Assembly (NCBI RefSeq): GCF_003007675.1
Contig: NZ_PXNP01000085.1
Span: 124,001 to 188,000, forward strand
Direction of reading: 5' to 3'
Source of the DNA: Marinobacter fuscus
Lineage (GTDB): Bacteria; Pseudomonadota; Gammaproteobacteria; Pseudomonadales; Oleiphilaceae
DNA length: 64,000 nucleotides
The notes beneath the pieces were generated by a model, which saw only the letters and a list, made by a program, of their open reading frames with translations, made no database searches and had not been told where the DNA came from. Position 1 is the first letter of the stretch. Every line of letters begins with the position of its first letter. The position numbers and the translations under genes are program-made. Positions 8,945 to 19,150 of the stretch are shown here, piece after piece.

Positions 8945-10711
8945 TCAAAAGCCATAGAGCCAGGCAATGGTCAGGACGGCCACAGCACCCACCAGCAGGT
9001 TCAGGGGCACACCGACCTTCACGAAGTCCGAAAACCGGTAGCCGCCGGGGCCAAACACCATCATGTTGGTCTGGTAGCCCAGCGGGGTCGCGAAGCTGGC
9101 AGAGGCCGCCATCATGATACCAATAATGAAGGGTTCCGCAGGCAGCCCCATGGCGCTGGCCAGAGACAACACCACAGGTACGGTGAGCACGGCAGCGGCA
9201 TTGTTGGTGATCACTTCCGTCAGTAACGACACCATCAGGTATACCAGAATCAGTGCCAGCAAGGCATTGCCATCGCTGAACCCTAATACCAACCCGGAAA
9301 TAACGTTGGCAGCCCCGGTGTGCTCCAGTGCGCCACCAAGGGCGAAAGACGCACCGATGGTGAGCACTACCGGCACATCCACCGCCCGACGGGCCTGCCC
9401 CGGCGAGCAACAGCCGCTGAGAACCATCAAGAAGGCGCCGACCATGGCAGCATTAAGCATGGTGGTTACACCGCAGGCCGCCAGCGCCACCAGTACCAGT
9501 AAAATGCCCCAGGATAGCCTGGCCCGGTCGTGACGGGGCGCCTCGGTTTCCAGATCGTTGATTAACAGAAAATCCTTGTTGTAGCGTTGCCGGCTGACAA
9601 ACGCCGGGCGTGCCTCAAGCAACAGAACGTCGCCGGGGCGAAGACGGATATTGCCCAGGTTTCCCGGCACCCGCTCGCCGCCCCGGGCCACCGCCAGCAC
9701 CACGGCTCCATAACGATCGCGAAACCGGGCATCCCGTATGGTCTGGCCCAGCACATCCGACTGGGGCGACAATAAGGCCTCCACCAGACAGCGCTCGGCC
9801 CGGTCTTTGCTCAGTGCCGGCTCATCTTCGTGTACCGAGGGTACTATGCCGTGTATGCGCAGCAGATCCGAAATCGCCTGGGTGTCTCCGGCAAACACCA
9901 GTCGGTCACCGCCCCTCAGCCGCTCCTCAGAGGGCACTGCCGTCACCACACTGCCGTCCCTTTCAATCTCGACCAGGTACAGTTGCTCCAACTCCCGTAA
10001 CCCCGCCTCCCCGACACTCTTGCCAACCAGAGGGCCGTCGGCGGCCACCGCCACCTCCAGGGTGAACTCGTTCACCGAGCCGAATTTCTGCTGATCTTTT
10101 CGGTCTGGCAACAGTCTTGGCAGTACCAGCAGCATGGCCGCCACCCCCACCACCGCGACCGGCAAACCCACCAGTGTCAGCGAGAACACGGAAAATCCGT
10201 CACTGCCGGTCAGTTGTTGATACTGGCCGTTGACCACCAGATTAGTGCTGGTTCCCATCAAGGTAAGCGTGCCCCCCAGAATGGCGGAATAACTCAGCGG
10301 CATCATCAGTTTGGAGGGGGCAATACCGATTTTTCGGGACCAGGCATGCACCGCCGGAATCATGGTGGCAACCACCGGGGTATTGTTGAGGAAACCGCTG
10401 AGAAGTGTCACTGGCAGGGCAATCCGCGCCTGGGCACTGCGCACGGACTTGGGGCGGCCCAGAATAGTATGCACCAGCAAATCCACACCACCGGAATGAT
10501 GAACCCCCGCCGCCACCACAAACAGGGCCACCACGGTAATCAGGCCCGGGTTACTGAACCCGGCCAGGGCCTGGTCGGCACTGATGATGCCACTGGCACT
10601 GAGAATCACCAGAACGGCCAGCATCACCTGATGGGGTGCAAAGCGGCCGGAACTCATTGCCAACAGGGCCACAGCCGCCAGCCCCAGTGAAAACCATCCT
10701 TGCCAGTCCAT
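8945..10711 (-). CDS. SLC13-family permease with two RCK_C (TrkA-C) domains
   Basis: A 588-residue inner-membrane transporter of the divalent anion:Na+ symporter family. Hydrophobic helices fill roughly residues 5-200 and 390-588. Family motifs are SGFLNNTPVVATMIPAV in the first half and EVITNNAAAVLTVPVV in the second, the two inverted-repeat SNT/TNNA-type signatures. Between them lie two soluble TrkA-C-like domains (about 205-290 and 300-385, the latter containing RLRPGDVLLLEA). The substrate could be sulfate, a dicarboxylate or another anion; sequence alone does not decide. It stands alone on minus, upstream of the bidirectional terminator. Confidence 0.92.
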   Translation of the reverse strand: MDWQGWFSLGLAAVALLAMSSGRFAPHQVMLAVLVILSASGIISADQALAGFSNPGLITVVALFVVAAGVHHSGGVDLLVHTILGRPKSVRSAQARIALPVTLLSGFLNNTPVVATMIPAVHAWSRKIGIAPSKLMMPLSYSAILGGTLTLMGTSTNLVVNGQYQQLTGSDGFSVFSLTLVGLPVAVVGVAAMLLVLPRLLPDRKDQQKFGSVNEFTLEVAVAADGPLVGKSVGEAGLRELEQLYLVEIERDGSVVTAVPSEERLRGGDRLVFAGDTQAISDLLRIHGIVPSVHEDEPALSKDRAERCLVEALLSPQSDVLGQTIRDARFRDRYGAVVLAVARGGERVPGNLGNIRLRPGDVLLLEARPAFVSRQRYNKDFLLINDLETEAPRHDRARLSWGILLVLVALAACGVTTMLNAAMVGAFLMVLSGCCSPGQARRAVDVPVVLTIGASFALGGALEHTGAANVISGLVLGFSDGNALLALILVYLMVSLLTEVITNNAAAVLTVPVVLSLASAMGLPAEPFIIGIMMAASASFATPLGYQTNMMVFGPGGYRFSDFVKVGVPLNLLVGAVAVLTIAWLYGF

Positions 10712-10807
10712 CCGCCGACCCTTTCCGGTACGAAAACTGGCAGGATAGTGGTTTTTTTAAAAGCTTAAAAAGAATACCTTTCGATTTTTATAGATTCGAA
10801 TGGAATA

Positions 10808-12703
10808 TCAAACGGCAACATCTGCCATATTCCCGTAAGCCTCCAGCCAGGCACGGCGATCCGACGCCCGTTTTTTGCCCAGCAGCATATCCATACACTC
10901 GTCGGTGTCGTCGCCCTCTTCCAGCGTCAGCATCACCAGGCGGCGGGTATCTGGCGCCATGGTGGTTTCACGCAACTGCAGCGGGTTCATTTCGCCCAGC
11001 CCTTTGAAGCGGGTAACCTGAATCTTGCCTTTGCGCTTTTCTGCGGCAATCCGGTCGATAATGCCCTGCTTCTCGTGCTCGTCGAGGGCATAGAACGTCT
11101 CTTTGCCGAGGTCTACACGGTACAAAGGCGGCATGGCCACAAAGACATGGCCCGCCGCGACCAGCGGCCGAAAGTGTTTGACGAACAGGGCACACAACAA
11201 CGTGGCAATGTGCAGGCCATCCGAGTCGGCATCGGCCAGGATACACACCTTGTTGTAACGCAATCCGGACAAGTCTTCAGAGCCCGGATCCACGCCAATG
11301 GCAACTGCAATGTCGTGCACTTCCTGGGACGCCAGAATCTCACCGGAGTCCACTTCCCAGGTGTTCAAAATCTTGCCCCGCAGCGGCATCACCGCCTGAA
11401 ACTCCCGATCCCGGGCCTGTTTGGCGGAACCACCCGCGGAATCCCCTTCCACCAGAAAGAGTTCCGAGCGCTTGGTGTCGCCACCCGAGCAATCCGCCAG
11501 TTTTCCGGGCAATGCCGGGCCGGAGGTGACCTTCTTCCGGGCCACTTTTTTGCTGGCACGTAAACGGCGCTGGGCGTTGCTGATGAACAGCTCCGCCAGA
11601 GCCTCGGCAATGTCGGTGTGCTGGTTCAGCCACAGACTGAACGCATCTTTCACCACGCCAGAGACAAACGCAGCCGCCTCCCGCGACGACAACCGCTCTT
11701 TGGTCTGGCCAGAGAACTGGGGCTCCTGCATCTTGAACGACAAGACATAGGCCACCCGTTCCCAGACATCCTCCGGTGACAACTTGACGCCCCGGGGCAG
11801 TAGATTGCGGAACTCGCAAAATTCCCGCATGGCTTCCAGCAATCCGGTGCGCAGCCCGTTCACATGGGTGCCGCCCTGGGCCGTGGGGATCAGGTTAACG
11901 TAGCTTTCCATCACTGCGTCGCCGCCCTCGGGCAACCACTGGATAGCCCAGTCGACAGCTTCCTTGTTGCCGGAAAAGCTGCCAGTGAACGGCTCAAGGG
12001 GAATGGCTTCAATGTCGGCCAGGGCGGTACGCAGGTAATCCCGAAGGCCGTCCTCGTAGCACCACTCGTCTTTTTCGCCGGTTTTTTCCTGAGTGAAAAC
12101 CACCGTCAGCCCCGGGCAAAGTACCGCCTTGGCGCGCAAGTTGTGGCGCAAACGACTGACCGAGAAGTTCGGACTGTCAAAGTATTTCGGATCCGGCGAG
12201 AACTTCAGCCGGGTGCCGGTGTTGCGCTTGCCCACCGTGTCGACGACCTCAAGCTCACTGGCCTTTTCGCCGTCAGCGAAGGTCATCCGGTGCATCTGGC
12301 CGTCGCGCTTTATGGTGACTTCCAGGTGGGTCGACAAGGCATTCACAACAGAAACGCCGACACCGTGCAAACCACCAGAGAAGTTGTAATTACCCTGGGA
12401 AAACTTGCCGCCGGCATGCAGTCGGGAAAGGATCAGCTCAACGCCGGGCAGGCCTTCTTCCTTGTGGATATCCACGGGCATACCCCGGCCGTCATCCTCG
12501 ACACTTAGCGAGTTGTCGCTGTGCAGGATAACCTCGATTTTTCGGGCGTGACCCGCCAGCGCTTCGTCAACACTGTTGTCGATGACTTCCTGAGCCAGAT
12601 GGTTGGGGCGGGAGGTATCGGTATACATGCCGGGGCGCTTGCGCACCGGGTCCAGTCCGCTCAGAACTTCAATGGCATCGGCGTTGTACTGTTGCTGGCT
12701 CAT
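10808..12703 (-). CDS. parE: DNA topoisomerase IV subunit B (ParE)
   Basis: The ATPase subunit of topoisomerase IV. I start at ATG 12703 (MSQQQYNADAIEVLSGL, 631 residues), the usual ParE N-terminus; the frame is open 7 codons further to a TTG. Visible motifs are EVIDNSVDEALAGHA and VEDDGRGMPVDIHKEEG (ATP site), GGLHGVGVSVVNALS, the TOPRIM element FLVEGDSAGGSAKQARDR, and DADSDGLHIATLL for Mg2+ binding. GGAG lies 13 bases before the ATG, a longer than ideal spacing. parC is on the same strand about 4 kb further on; a b561/yceI pair and an SLC13 gene intervene. Confidence 0.97.
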   Translation of the reverse strand: MSQQQYNADAIEVLSGLDPVRKRPGMYTDTSRPNHLAQEVIDNSVDEALAGHARKIEVILHSDNSLSVEDDGRGMPVDIHKEEGLPGVELILSRLHAGGKFSQGNYNFSGGLHGVGVSVVNALSTHLEVTIKRDGQMHRMTFADGEKASELEVVDTVGKRNTGTRLKFSPDPKYFDSPNFSVSRLRHNLRAKAVLCPGLTVVFTQEKTGEKDEWCYEDGLRDYLRTALADIEAIPLEPFTGSFSGNKEAVDWAIQWLPEGGDAVMESYVNLIPTAQGGTHVNGLRTGLLEAMREFCEFRNLLPRGVKLSPEDVWERVAYVLSFKMQEPQFSGQTKERLSSREAAAFVSGVVKDAFSLWLNQHTDIAEALAELFISNAQRRLRASKKVARKKVTSGPALPGKLADCSGGDTKRSELFLVEGDSAGGSAKQARDREFQAVMPLRGKILNTWEVDSGEILASQEVHDIAVAIGVDPGSEDLSGLRYNKVCILADADSDGLHIATLLCALFVKHFRPLVAAGHVFVAMPPLYRVDLGKETFYALDEHEKQGIIDRIAAEKRKGKIQVTRFKGLGEMNPLQLRETTMAPDTRRLVMLTLEEGDDTDECMDMLLGKKRASDRRAWLEAYGNMADVAV

Positions 12704-12797
12704 AGGTGTGGCATGGCTCCGCAAGTGATCGTTGCGCCATAGCTTAGGGATTCAAGCTGAAAGATCAACGGTTGTTTTGTGCTGGCGTGTGCCCGGT

Positions 12798-13295
12798 TCA
12801 GTTTCCCGGTTTCGACATTATCGGCTGCTCGCCAAGCCCGTTTACCTGAACAGACTGCCACTGGCCGGGCTCCGCCGCCAGCACCACGCAAGGGGAAGTG
12901 ATCACCTGAGCCACGATCATGCCCGGAGCCGGCTCTTTCAGAGCCATCTCAAGCACCAGGGTTGAGTTTTCAATCTCCGACGACGAAAGCCCCAGGCTGT
13001 ATCCGGCGGTCGGCTTCTGGCCCAGGGTAACGAAGATCAGGTGTTCATTGGCCAGAACGACCCTGCGCACCGCATCTGTCGCCATATTCTGCCCAGGGAC
13101 ATCCAGCAAAACATCACGCTGATTCAGGCTTTTAACCACAGCAACACCCGGCCCACTGAGGCCACAATGGGCCGACTGGGTTATCTGGCGGATCAGAGGC
13201 GGCCTGATTTCGCTTCCCGAGCCAGTGGTGGTGCAGGCCGCTGCTGTGGCCAGTATCAGGCTGACCGCCAGGCCCCTGGACAATAGACGGGTCAT
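12798..13295 (-). CDS. PrcB-domain lipoprotein, partner of the adjacent subtilisin
   Basis: The 165 residues begin with a lipoprotein signal (LATAAACTTTG, lipobox Cys near residue 21). The C-terminal part has PTAGYSLGL and LKEPAPGMIVAQVITSPC, the pattern of the PrcB_C domain. In Treponema denticola PrcB stabilises the subtilisin PrtP in the dentilisin protease complex. Here the ATG overlaps the stop of a subtilisin gene by 4 bases (ATGA), so the two are translationally coupled. That makes a chaperone or inhibitor-like partnership likely; this is inference from family and context. Confidence 0.82.
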   Translation of the reverse strand: MTRLLSRGLAVSLILATAAACTTTGSGSEIRPPLIRQITQSAHCGLSGPGVAVVKSLNQRDVLLDVPGQNMATDAVRRVVLANEHLIFVTLGQKPTAGYSLGLSSSEIENSTLVLEMALKEPAPGMIVAQVITSPCVVLAAEPGQWQSVQVNGLGEQPIMSKPGN

Positions 13296-15910
13296 TGAAT
13301 TGCTTTTGCTCCTGTTCGTTGGGCTCCTTCAGAGCCGGAATTCATCAGCCGGTAACCTTTAAAACCTGGCCGGGGTAGAACATCCGGTGTTTCTGCCGTA
13401 ATCGACGACCGGGAATAGCTGGTGGTCAGCCGCAGGCTGTTCAGCGGATCACCCTCCCGAATCGATATAACTTCCCTCAGGCCGGTGACCGGGTATTCTG
13501 CGCAAGCCTCGCCCGGCTGGCAAATCAGGCCATCACCATCTGTGTCCGAACCTGCAACCAGAAAGTAGTCTCCCGGCACCACCTCATCCAGCGCCCAGGG
13601 CTCTTCACCGTCTTCCGCCCGGAAACGAAACACATACTGCCCCTTATCTGCCGTTGCCGAAACCTGAGACACGGCATTGTAGAAGCCGTCACTGTTCGGT
13701 TGTGTTTCCACCAGCAGGACGAAGTGTTCACCGGCATCCCGGGCCTGCTCATCGGAAAATACCTGGGCGCTTACCGGAATACTGAGGGTTCTTTGCTGAT
13801 TGCCGCCCTGATAACTGACCACCACGTCCGACCGGTAGGCAACATCCGGTTCAATCGCTGACAGATTCAAGGAGATGGAAAGCAGGAAATCACTGCCCTG
13901 GGCTTGGGGCTCGGCAATGGTCAGCCAGCCCGGTGATCTGGTCACAACGGGCAGTGTTATCTGGCCTGGCCCTATCCGGGTCAGTCGAATGGTTTTACGT
14001 GTTGCGGATTCATTACTCAGCGCCACAAACGACGGCGATGGCGACAGCACTGTCGCAATACCGCTCTCACCGGCCTGCAACGCCTTCGAGGCATCAAGGA
14101 TTCCGTAACCGTGGGTATTGCCATTCAAACCCTGCGAGTCGGTCAACTCTCCGGCAACCAGCAAGGCCCTCAGGCCGGAAGTATCAAGCAAGCCGTTCCG
14201 GGCCTTCATCAATGCGAGAACTCCGGCAACATGGGGCGCCGCCATAGACGTGCCCTGCAGGCCGATATGATCGGGCTGAAACACGCCCCCATTCAACACC
14301 GCACTGGTACTCCAGACCACATCAGCCCGGCCGTCGTTATCCCCATCCCGGCTGGCATCACCACCGGGGGCGGCCAGATCGATCCAGGATCCGAAATTGG
14401 AATAGGAGGCCAGGTTACCCGCTGCATCCACCGCACTGACAGCAAGCACATTCGGTGAAGCCGCCGGAAACGAGCGCACGGAGGTAGACGAATTCCCTGC
14501 CGCCCCGACAAACAGCAGGCCCCGGTCGACACCAAACTGTATAGCCGCTTCCAGATCGGGAATCTCCGGTAGTCCGCCCAGGCTCATATTCACGATATCC
14601 GCACGGGGCGGCCCGGCCGGATTTTCGCCGGTAACCCAACGGATCGCATTGATCAGATCCAAGGAAGAGCCGGTTCCGCCCTCCCCCAGAACCCGCACCG
14701 GCAAAATTCCCGCATTGAAAGCAACTCCGGCCATGCCGTAATCCGGATCAGATCCTGAGCTGTTGCCCAGGTTCGCCGCTATGATTCCCGCCACATGGGT
14801 GCCATGGAACACACTGGTTCCAATCTGGCTGCCCGGGTCCTGGGGAAGACTGTCGTTGTCCACAAAATCCCGGCCGGGCAAAACATTGGCATCCAGATCC
14901 GGGTGCCAGACCGAGGCCCCGGAATCCCTGAACAGCCCGCTGTCCAGCACCGCAACGGTAACTCCCTCTCCACCGTCCGGGGCAAGTTGCCAGGCCACCG
15001 GCCCGTTGATCAGGTCGTAATGCCACTGAAGCGGGTACAGTTCTTCTGCGGTTGGCGCTGACGCCATGGACTGAAACGCAGTCATCTGATAATTCGGCGC
15101 AGCAGAGACGATGCCCGGTGCACTGCGAAGCGATTCAATCCATCGAAGTGTGGCATCAGCGGATGCGGCACTGGCAGCCCGTAACTGGGGCATGGTCATT
15201 AGCCAGCGGTTGGGGCCCAGGCGCTCTGCCTGGGCTGCAGATGCGTTCATCAGAATACCCTGCGGTACGGGCTCTTCATCTGCAGCTGTCGATACCACCG
15301 CCTGGCCCGGAATAAACCTGTGCTCCGGCCAGTAGAAATCCTTCTGTTCCGCCTGCTCACCAGCCACTTTCGACAGGATATACCGGGCCGCCCCCGGGCC
15401 ACTGGCTGTTACCGACACCCTCACATTCGCGGGCTCGGTGTTACTCCCGTTCCAGCTCAGGGTGGCGGGCGCCTGATCCCGATCCGTACTCCGCACCGCA
15501 CCGGTCGAATCCGGAAAAGACAACCGCAGTTCCGGATTACCGGCCCGACTGCCGAAACTCTGCAGGGCGATGGATTCGCCCGGTGCCATAGGCACTATGT
15601 AGTCGTCCCGACGATCCGTACGGTAGTCAAAGGTGTCGCCCTGAATAGTCGTGAAGAAGCCGCTGTCGCCGCTGACATAACCCGCCAGCACAAAGTTCGC
15701 AGGCATTACCTGAACACCGGTGGCAGGCTGACTGCCCGCCCTGGCCAACTGTTCCATGGTGTCCTGGTCAATCCGGCTGTTTGCTTCGATGCGGATCACT
15801 CCGGATAAGGGTTCTGTATCCGGTGCGGCATTCCCATTTTCAGAATCGCTGCCACAGCCCGACAGCACTACTGCCGGCAACAGCGCAAAAGCAAACGTTG
15901 AAAACTTCAC
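13292..15910 (-). CDS. S8 (subtilisin-like) serine protease, lipoprotein
   Basis: I start at GTG 15910 (872 residues). It gives a clean lipoprotein signal VKFSTFAFALLPAVVLSGC and has GGGAAG-like sequence (GGGAAG) upstream; an in-frame extension of 11 codons lacks this. The catalytic triad is visible: Asp in VTVAVLDSGLF, His in FHGTHVAGIIAAN, Ser in GLQGTSMAAPHVAGVLAL. The roughly 280 residues before the Asp look like a prodomain and a beta-rich pre-peptidase-like segment. About 250 residues after the Ser domain include two beta-sandwich-like parts and a Ca-binding-like DTDGDGLICQPGEAC. The product is probably cell-surface or periplasmic. prcB-like gene follows with ATGA overlap. Confidence 0.93.
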   Translation of the reverse strand: MKFSTFAFALLPAVVLSGCGSDSENGNAAPDTEPLSGVIRIEANSRIDQDTMEQLARAGSQPATGVQVMPANFVLAGYVSGDSGFFTTIQGDTFDYRTDRRDDYIVPMAPGESIALQSFGSRAGNPELRLSFPDSTGAVRSTDRDQAPATLSWNGSNTEPANVRVSVTASGPGAARYILSKVAGEQAEQKDFYWPEHRFIPGQAVVSTAADEEPVPQGILMNASAAQAERLGPNRWLMTMPQLRAASAASADATLRWIESLRSAPGIVSAAPNYQMTAFQSMASAPTAEELYPLQWHYDLINGPVAWQLAPDGGEGVTVAVLDSGLFRDSGASVWHPDLDANVLPGRDFVDNDSLPQDPGSQIGTSVFHGTHVAGIIAANLGNSSGSDPDYGMAGVAFNAGILPVRVLGEGGTGSSLDLINAIRWVTGENPAGPPRADIVNMSLGGLPEIPDLEAAIQFGVDRGLLFVGAAGNSSTSVRSFPAASPNVLAVSAVDAAGNLASYSNFGSWIDLAAPGGDASRDGDNDGRADVVWSTSAVLNGGVFQPDHIGLQGTSMAAPHVAGVLALMKARNGLLDTSGLRALLVAGELTDSQGLNGNTHGYGILDASKALQAGESGIATVLSPSPSFVALSNESATRKTIRLTRIGPGQITLPVVTRSPGWLTIAEPQAQGSDFLLSISLNLSAIEPDVAYRSDVVVSYQGGNQQRTLSIPVSAQVFSDEQARDAGEHFVLLVETQPNSDGFYNAVSQVSATADKGQYVFRFRAEDGEEPWALDEVVPGDYFLVAGSDTDGDGLICQPGEACAEYPVTGLREVISIREGDPLNSLRLTTSYSRSSITAETPDVLPRPGFKGYRLMNSGSEGAQRTGAKAIQ

Positions 15911-16001
15911 GGCGTCGTTCTTCCCACAACCGGTGAAAACCATTCATGCAGAGTATACGGCTCGACAACGATGTTCGACCTTCACCGGAAATCAACCCTG
16001 C

Positions 16002-18053
16002 TCAACGGGCATAGAACAGCATCGGCACAAAGGCCACCGACAGCAGCGTGGGCACCATCACCGCCAGGGGCAATAGCAGGCGCTCATAACGATGCCAGAG
16101 CGAGCCCGTGCGCTCTGCGGCCACCACTTCTGTTTCGCCCACCACTTGCCGGGTCAGCAGGTGATTCAAGGCAACGGGCGGGCTGAGATAACCCAGCTCA
16201 AATGCCACCAGGCAAACAATCCAGAAGTGCAAGGGATCAATACCAATCTGCAACGCTGGCTGAGCAATGGTGGCAGATACCAGGATCACTGCACCAAACG
16301 GATCCATCACCATACCGATTACGGTCAGCATCACCACGATCACCAGCATCGCCAGCCAGGGACTGGTCAGGTCTTCCGGGAACAGTGCGTGAACGATGTC
16401 GGAGCGCTCCAGAATCCCTCCCAGGCAGATCGAGAACCCGATCAACGCCAGCAGCGCCCCGATGTGCACTGCCGAATCGCTGGCGGCGGCTGTGCTACGT
16501 GCAATAAAAGTGCGGGTTCGGGTTGCACCGTTTTCGCCCGGGTTTACACCCGCATCCAGCAACACCAACGCGAGCATAACCAAAGGCAGAATCAGGGGCG
16601 CGCTGTATTCATTGAAGCGCAAGCCCATAACACCCCATATTGCGGCAATTACCAGCGCGGCCGTCAATACGTAGGGAAAGAGCGGGCGCAATTCAGCAAT
16701 GGCTTTGCCCAGCGCCCCCGGCGCCGGTCGAGGGCGCCAATTACCTTCCGTTTTACAGACGATGAAAGAGAACAGAGTGGCCGAAAGGAGGAACACCCAG
16801 AACCCCCAATCATACATTTCCGAGGTGGTGACTTCCTTGTTCAACGCCGCAACCACCACGATAAGCAAACAGGGGTTAAGTACCACGCCAAGGCTACCGG
16901 ACATCGCAGTCGTTGCCAACGACAGCTGGCGCCCGGCCCCGGCCCTGCGCAACTCGTCGTAAACCACGCCCCCCACCGCCAGAATGAAAATACCAGACGC
17001 ACCGGTAAAGGCCGTCGGAAAGGCGGTGGTAAAGATAATCACCGAGGCCAGCATGGGCGCGGGCAAATTGAACGGCTTGACCAGGTTCAGCAACAATTCC
17101 GGCACCCGGGTTTGCTTCAACATCATGCCCACCAGCACATACAGCCCGATGTTGATAAACATGGAGGACAGGTTGGACATCATGCCGAAATAGATGGCCA
17201 GCCCGGAGGAATAGCCATCAACAAAAAAGAAGTAGGACATGGCAATCAGCCCCATGGCGCAATACAACGGCACTACCAGCCCGGAGGTAAAAACCAGACT
17301 GCCCGCCCGAATCCGGGCGGGTACATACAGAAACCGCACCGCATTGATAACCATAAACAGCCCGAACACGCCTGCCCAGGCATATTGCAGCAGGCTGGTG
17401 CTCTCGGTACCGGGTGACTGCGCCAGGCGGCCCATATAGGCGTTCAGCGACAGCACCATCAGGCCGTTAACAACAAACTGAACCCCCTGGCTTAGCCGCC
17501 ACTCAGCCCGATTTCGTGGCAAGCGCAAGGCAATGTGGTCTGCGTCGAATGCAGAGACCACCGCCGCCAGCGCAAACATGCCGATAAACAGGAGTTTGGT
17601 CAGCTCGATATTTTCAAGCAGGAAGTTCGCCAGGCCTTGCTCCAGAGCTTTGTACAGACCCAACGCAACCGTGGCGCGCTTCTGGTTTTCGGCAAACTGC
17701 TGATGGCGCTGTGCACAGAGCACCAGGTTGCTCTGCAGGGACTGCCGAAGCGCCGAGGGATCCGGCGGTGAGCTGAACAGGTCATCCGGATCCGGCTTGT
17801 AAGCTTGCAGCCGGGCCTGCACTTCCCGATCAACATCCAATTCAAGGTTGCAGGCAGGCGCTTTGGCGTCCGGGTTCAGCAAGTAGTAACCAGGCCAGAT
17901 CTGTTCGCCTACCCATAACATACGGGAGTGCAGCGAGTTCCCCATACCCAGAGCAAGGGTTGCCAGGAGCAGCAACAAAAGCACCAGTCCGTGCAACCGA
18001 TGCACGGGATATAGCGTTTTCACACCAGAAGCCGTCATTGCGCGCCAGCTCAT
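16002..18053 (-). CDS. Fused TRAP transporter permease (DctQ/DctM type) of a TPAT system
   Basis: A 683-residue inner-membrane protein. One helix near residues 23-41 is followed by a hydrophilic, charged segment to about 145, then by many helices. The second half has TRAP large-subunit features: MLASVIIFTTAFPTAFTGAS, GSLGVVLNPCLLIVVVAA, DPFGAVILVSATIAQPA and FELGYLSPPVALNHLL. The Q and M parts are in one chain, as in TatQM of Treponema pallidum. It lies 12 bases after the binding-protein gene and completes the operon tatT - binding protein - permease. The large extracytoplasmic loop after helix 1 is unusual for ordinary DctQ. The substrate is unknown. Confidence 0.88.
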   Translation of the reverse strand: MSWRAMTASGVKTLYPVHRLHGLVLLLLLLATLALGMGNSLHSRMLWVGEQIWPGYYLLNPDAKAPACNLELDVDREVQARLQAYKPDPDDLFSSPPDPSALRQSLQSNLVLCAQRHQQFAENQKRATVALGLYKALEQGLANFLLENIELTKLLFIGMFALAAVVSAFDADHIALRLPRNRAEWRLSQGVQFVVNGLMVLSLNAYMGRLAQSPGTESTSLLQYAWAGVFGLFMVINAVRFLYVPARIRAGSLVFTSGLVVPLYCAMGLIAMSYFFFVDGYSSGLAIYFGMMSNLSSMFINIGLYVLVGMMLKQTRVPELLLNLVKPFNLPAPMLASVIIFTTAFPTAFTGASGIFILAVGGVVYDELRRAGAGRQLSLATTAMSGSLGVVLNPCLLIVVVAALNKEVTTSEMYDWGFWVFLLSATLFSFIVCKTEGNWRPRPAPGALGKAIAELRPLFPYVLTAALVIAAIWGVMGLRFNEYSAPLILPLVMLALVLLDAGVNPGENGATRTRTFIARSTAAASDSAVHIGALLALIGFSICLGGILERSDIVHALFPEDLTSPWLAMLVIVVMLTVIGMVMDPFGAVILVSATIAQPALQIGIDPLHFWIVCLVAFELGYLSPPVALNHLLTRQVVGETEVVAAERTGSLWHRYERLLLPLAVMVPTLLSVAFVPMLFYAR

Positions 18054-18065
18054 ATCGGGCCCCGC

Positions 18066-19076
18066 TTATTCCCGGTTATCCGCGGTACACTCCGAGGCGC
18101 CCGGATTGCTGGCGCAGCGGATTTTACTCAGCAAGGTCAGCATTTTCGGGTGGTATACCGACGGCGCTCCGGCCACGCCATCACGCATTTCCAGCCGGTT
18201 CTCACGGAACATTTCCTGATAGCCAACCACGTCCTGGCGGGGAATCCGAATCCACTCTTTCTCCGGGATCGCCTGCTCCTGGTTTTCGATAAGACTCATG
18301 GCCTGCGGGTACATTCCCCAGGCCACCTCACGGGAGGTCTGGGCCAGACTATCGTCCAGCACACTGTCCCGCGCGATGATCTGTATGGTCAGCTGTGCCA
18401 GCGGATAATCGACAATACCACCCTGTTCACCAATCCCTTTGTAGAGTTCCAGAGCCTGATAGGCGAAGGCCGGTGCGTATGCCGTGTCTACCGACCCATT
18501 ATTGAACTTGCCGGCAAAGTTGGTGATGTCTGACGGCACCACGGTGGCCTTGACGAAGTTCACCATATGGATAGCGTCTTTCTGGTAATCCAGAGTGGCA
18601 ATACGTTTACCCGCCAGCTCGCCCGCGGTATCGATACTGCGGTCGTTAACAAACAGATAGCCGGCACCGGCCGGGACAATACCCAGCACCTCATAGCCGT
18701 TGTCTTTCATCAGTGGCGCGGCCTTGGCTTGAGCCAGTGTTGCCAGCAGGGTTTTCAGGTCATCATAGGTAGGTAGTGCACCCACCGCGCCAATACTTCC
18801 GGTAAACCGGTTAAACGGACGAATACGAATGTCCGTGGCCGCCACCACATCGCACTGGCCAGCGTTGAAATCACCGACCGCTACGCCCTCGTCGGTGTAG
18901 GGCTTGAGCTGAAACTCCACACCGTGAGCTTTCATTTCCAGAGCGTAGTCCTTGACCATGTTGTACACATCACCGTTGGCGCCGATGACATCGAACACGC
19001 ACATGGACACGGGCTGGGCAGCCGCCATCGGAGCAGCAACCGTGAAAGACAGGGCGGCAATGGATTTGCGAATCAT
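18066..19076 (-). CDS. TRAP/TPAT periplasmic solute-binding protein
   Basis: The 336 residues begin with a signal peptide (MIRKSIAALSFTVAAPMAAAQ), preceded by an excellent GGAGGTCATC ribosome site. The mature part contains GANGDVYNMVKDYALEMKAH, DVVAATDIRIRPFNRFTGSI and DTAYAPAFAYQALEL, typical of DctP-like folds but far from classical DctP. It corresponds by position to TatP of the TPAT systems. It would capture the substrate in the periplasm and pass it to the fused permease encoded 12 bases downstream. I cannot name the substrate. Confidence 0.83.
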   Translation of the reverse strand: MIRKSIAALSFTVAAPMAAAQPVSMCVFDVIGANGDVYNMVKDYALEMKAHGVEFQLKPYTDEGVAVGDFNAGQCDVVAATDIRIRPFNRFTGSIGAVGALPTYDDLKTLLATLAQAKAAPLMKDNGYEVLGIVPAGAGYLFVNDRSIDTAGELAGKRIATLDYQKDAIHMVNFVKATVVPSDITNFAGKFNNGSVDTAYAPAFAYQALELYKGIGEQGGIVDYPLAQLTIQIIARDSVLDDSLAQTSREVAWGMYPQAMSLIENQEQAIPEKEWIRIPRQDVVGYQEMFRENRLEMRDGVAGAPSVYHPKMLTLLSKIRCASNPGASECTADNRE

Positions 19077-19150
19077 GATGACCTCCGGGTCATTCTTGTG
19101 GTGGTAAGGGAATCCTGGGTAAACCAGAGGATACGGGCGGGCACGGCCTG

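Noticed and set aside
16092..17417. 441-codon plus-strand frame opposite the TRAP permease
   Set aside because: His/Gln/Arg-rich antisense shadow without a domain.
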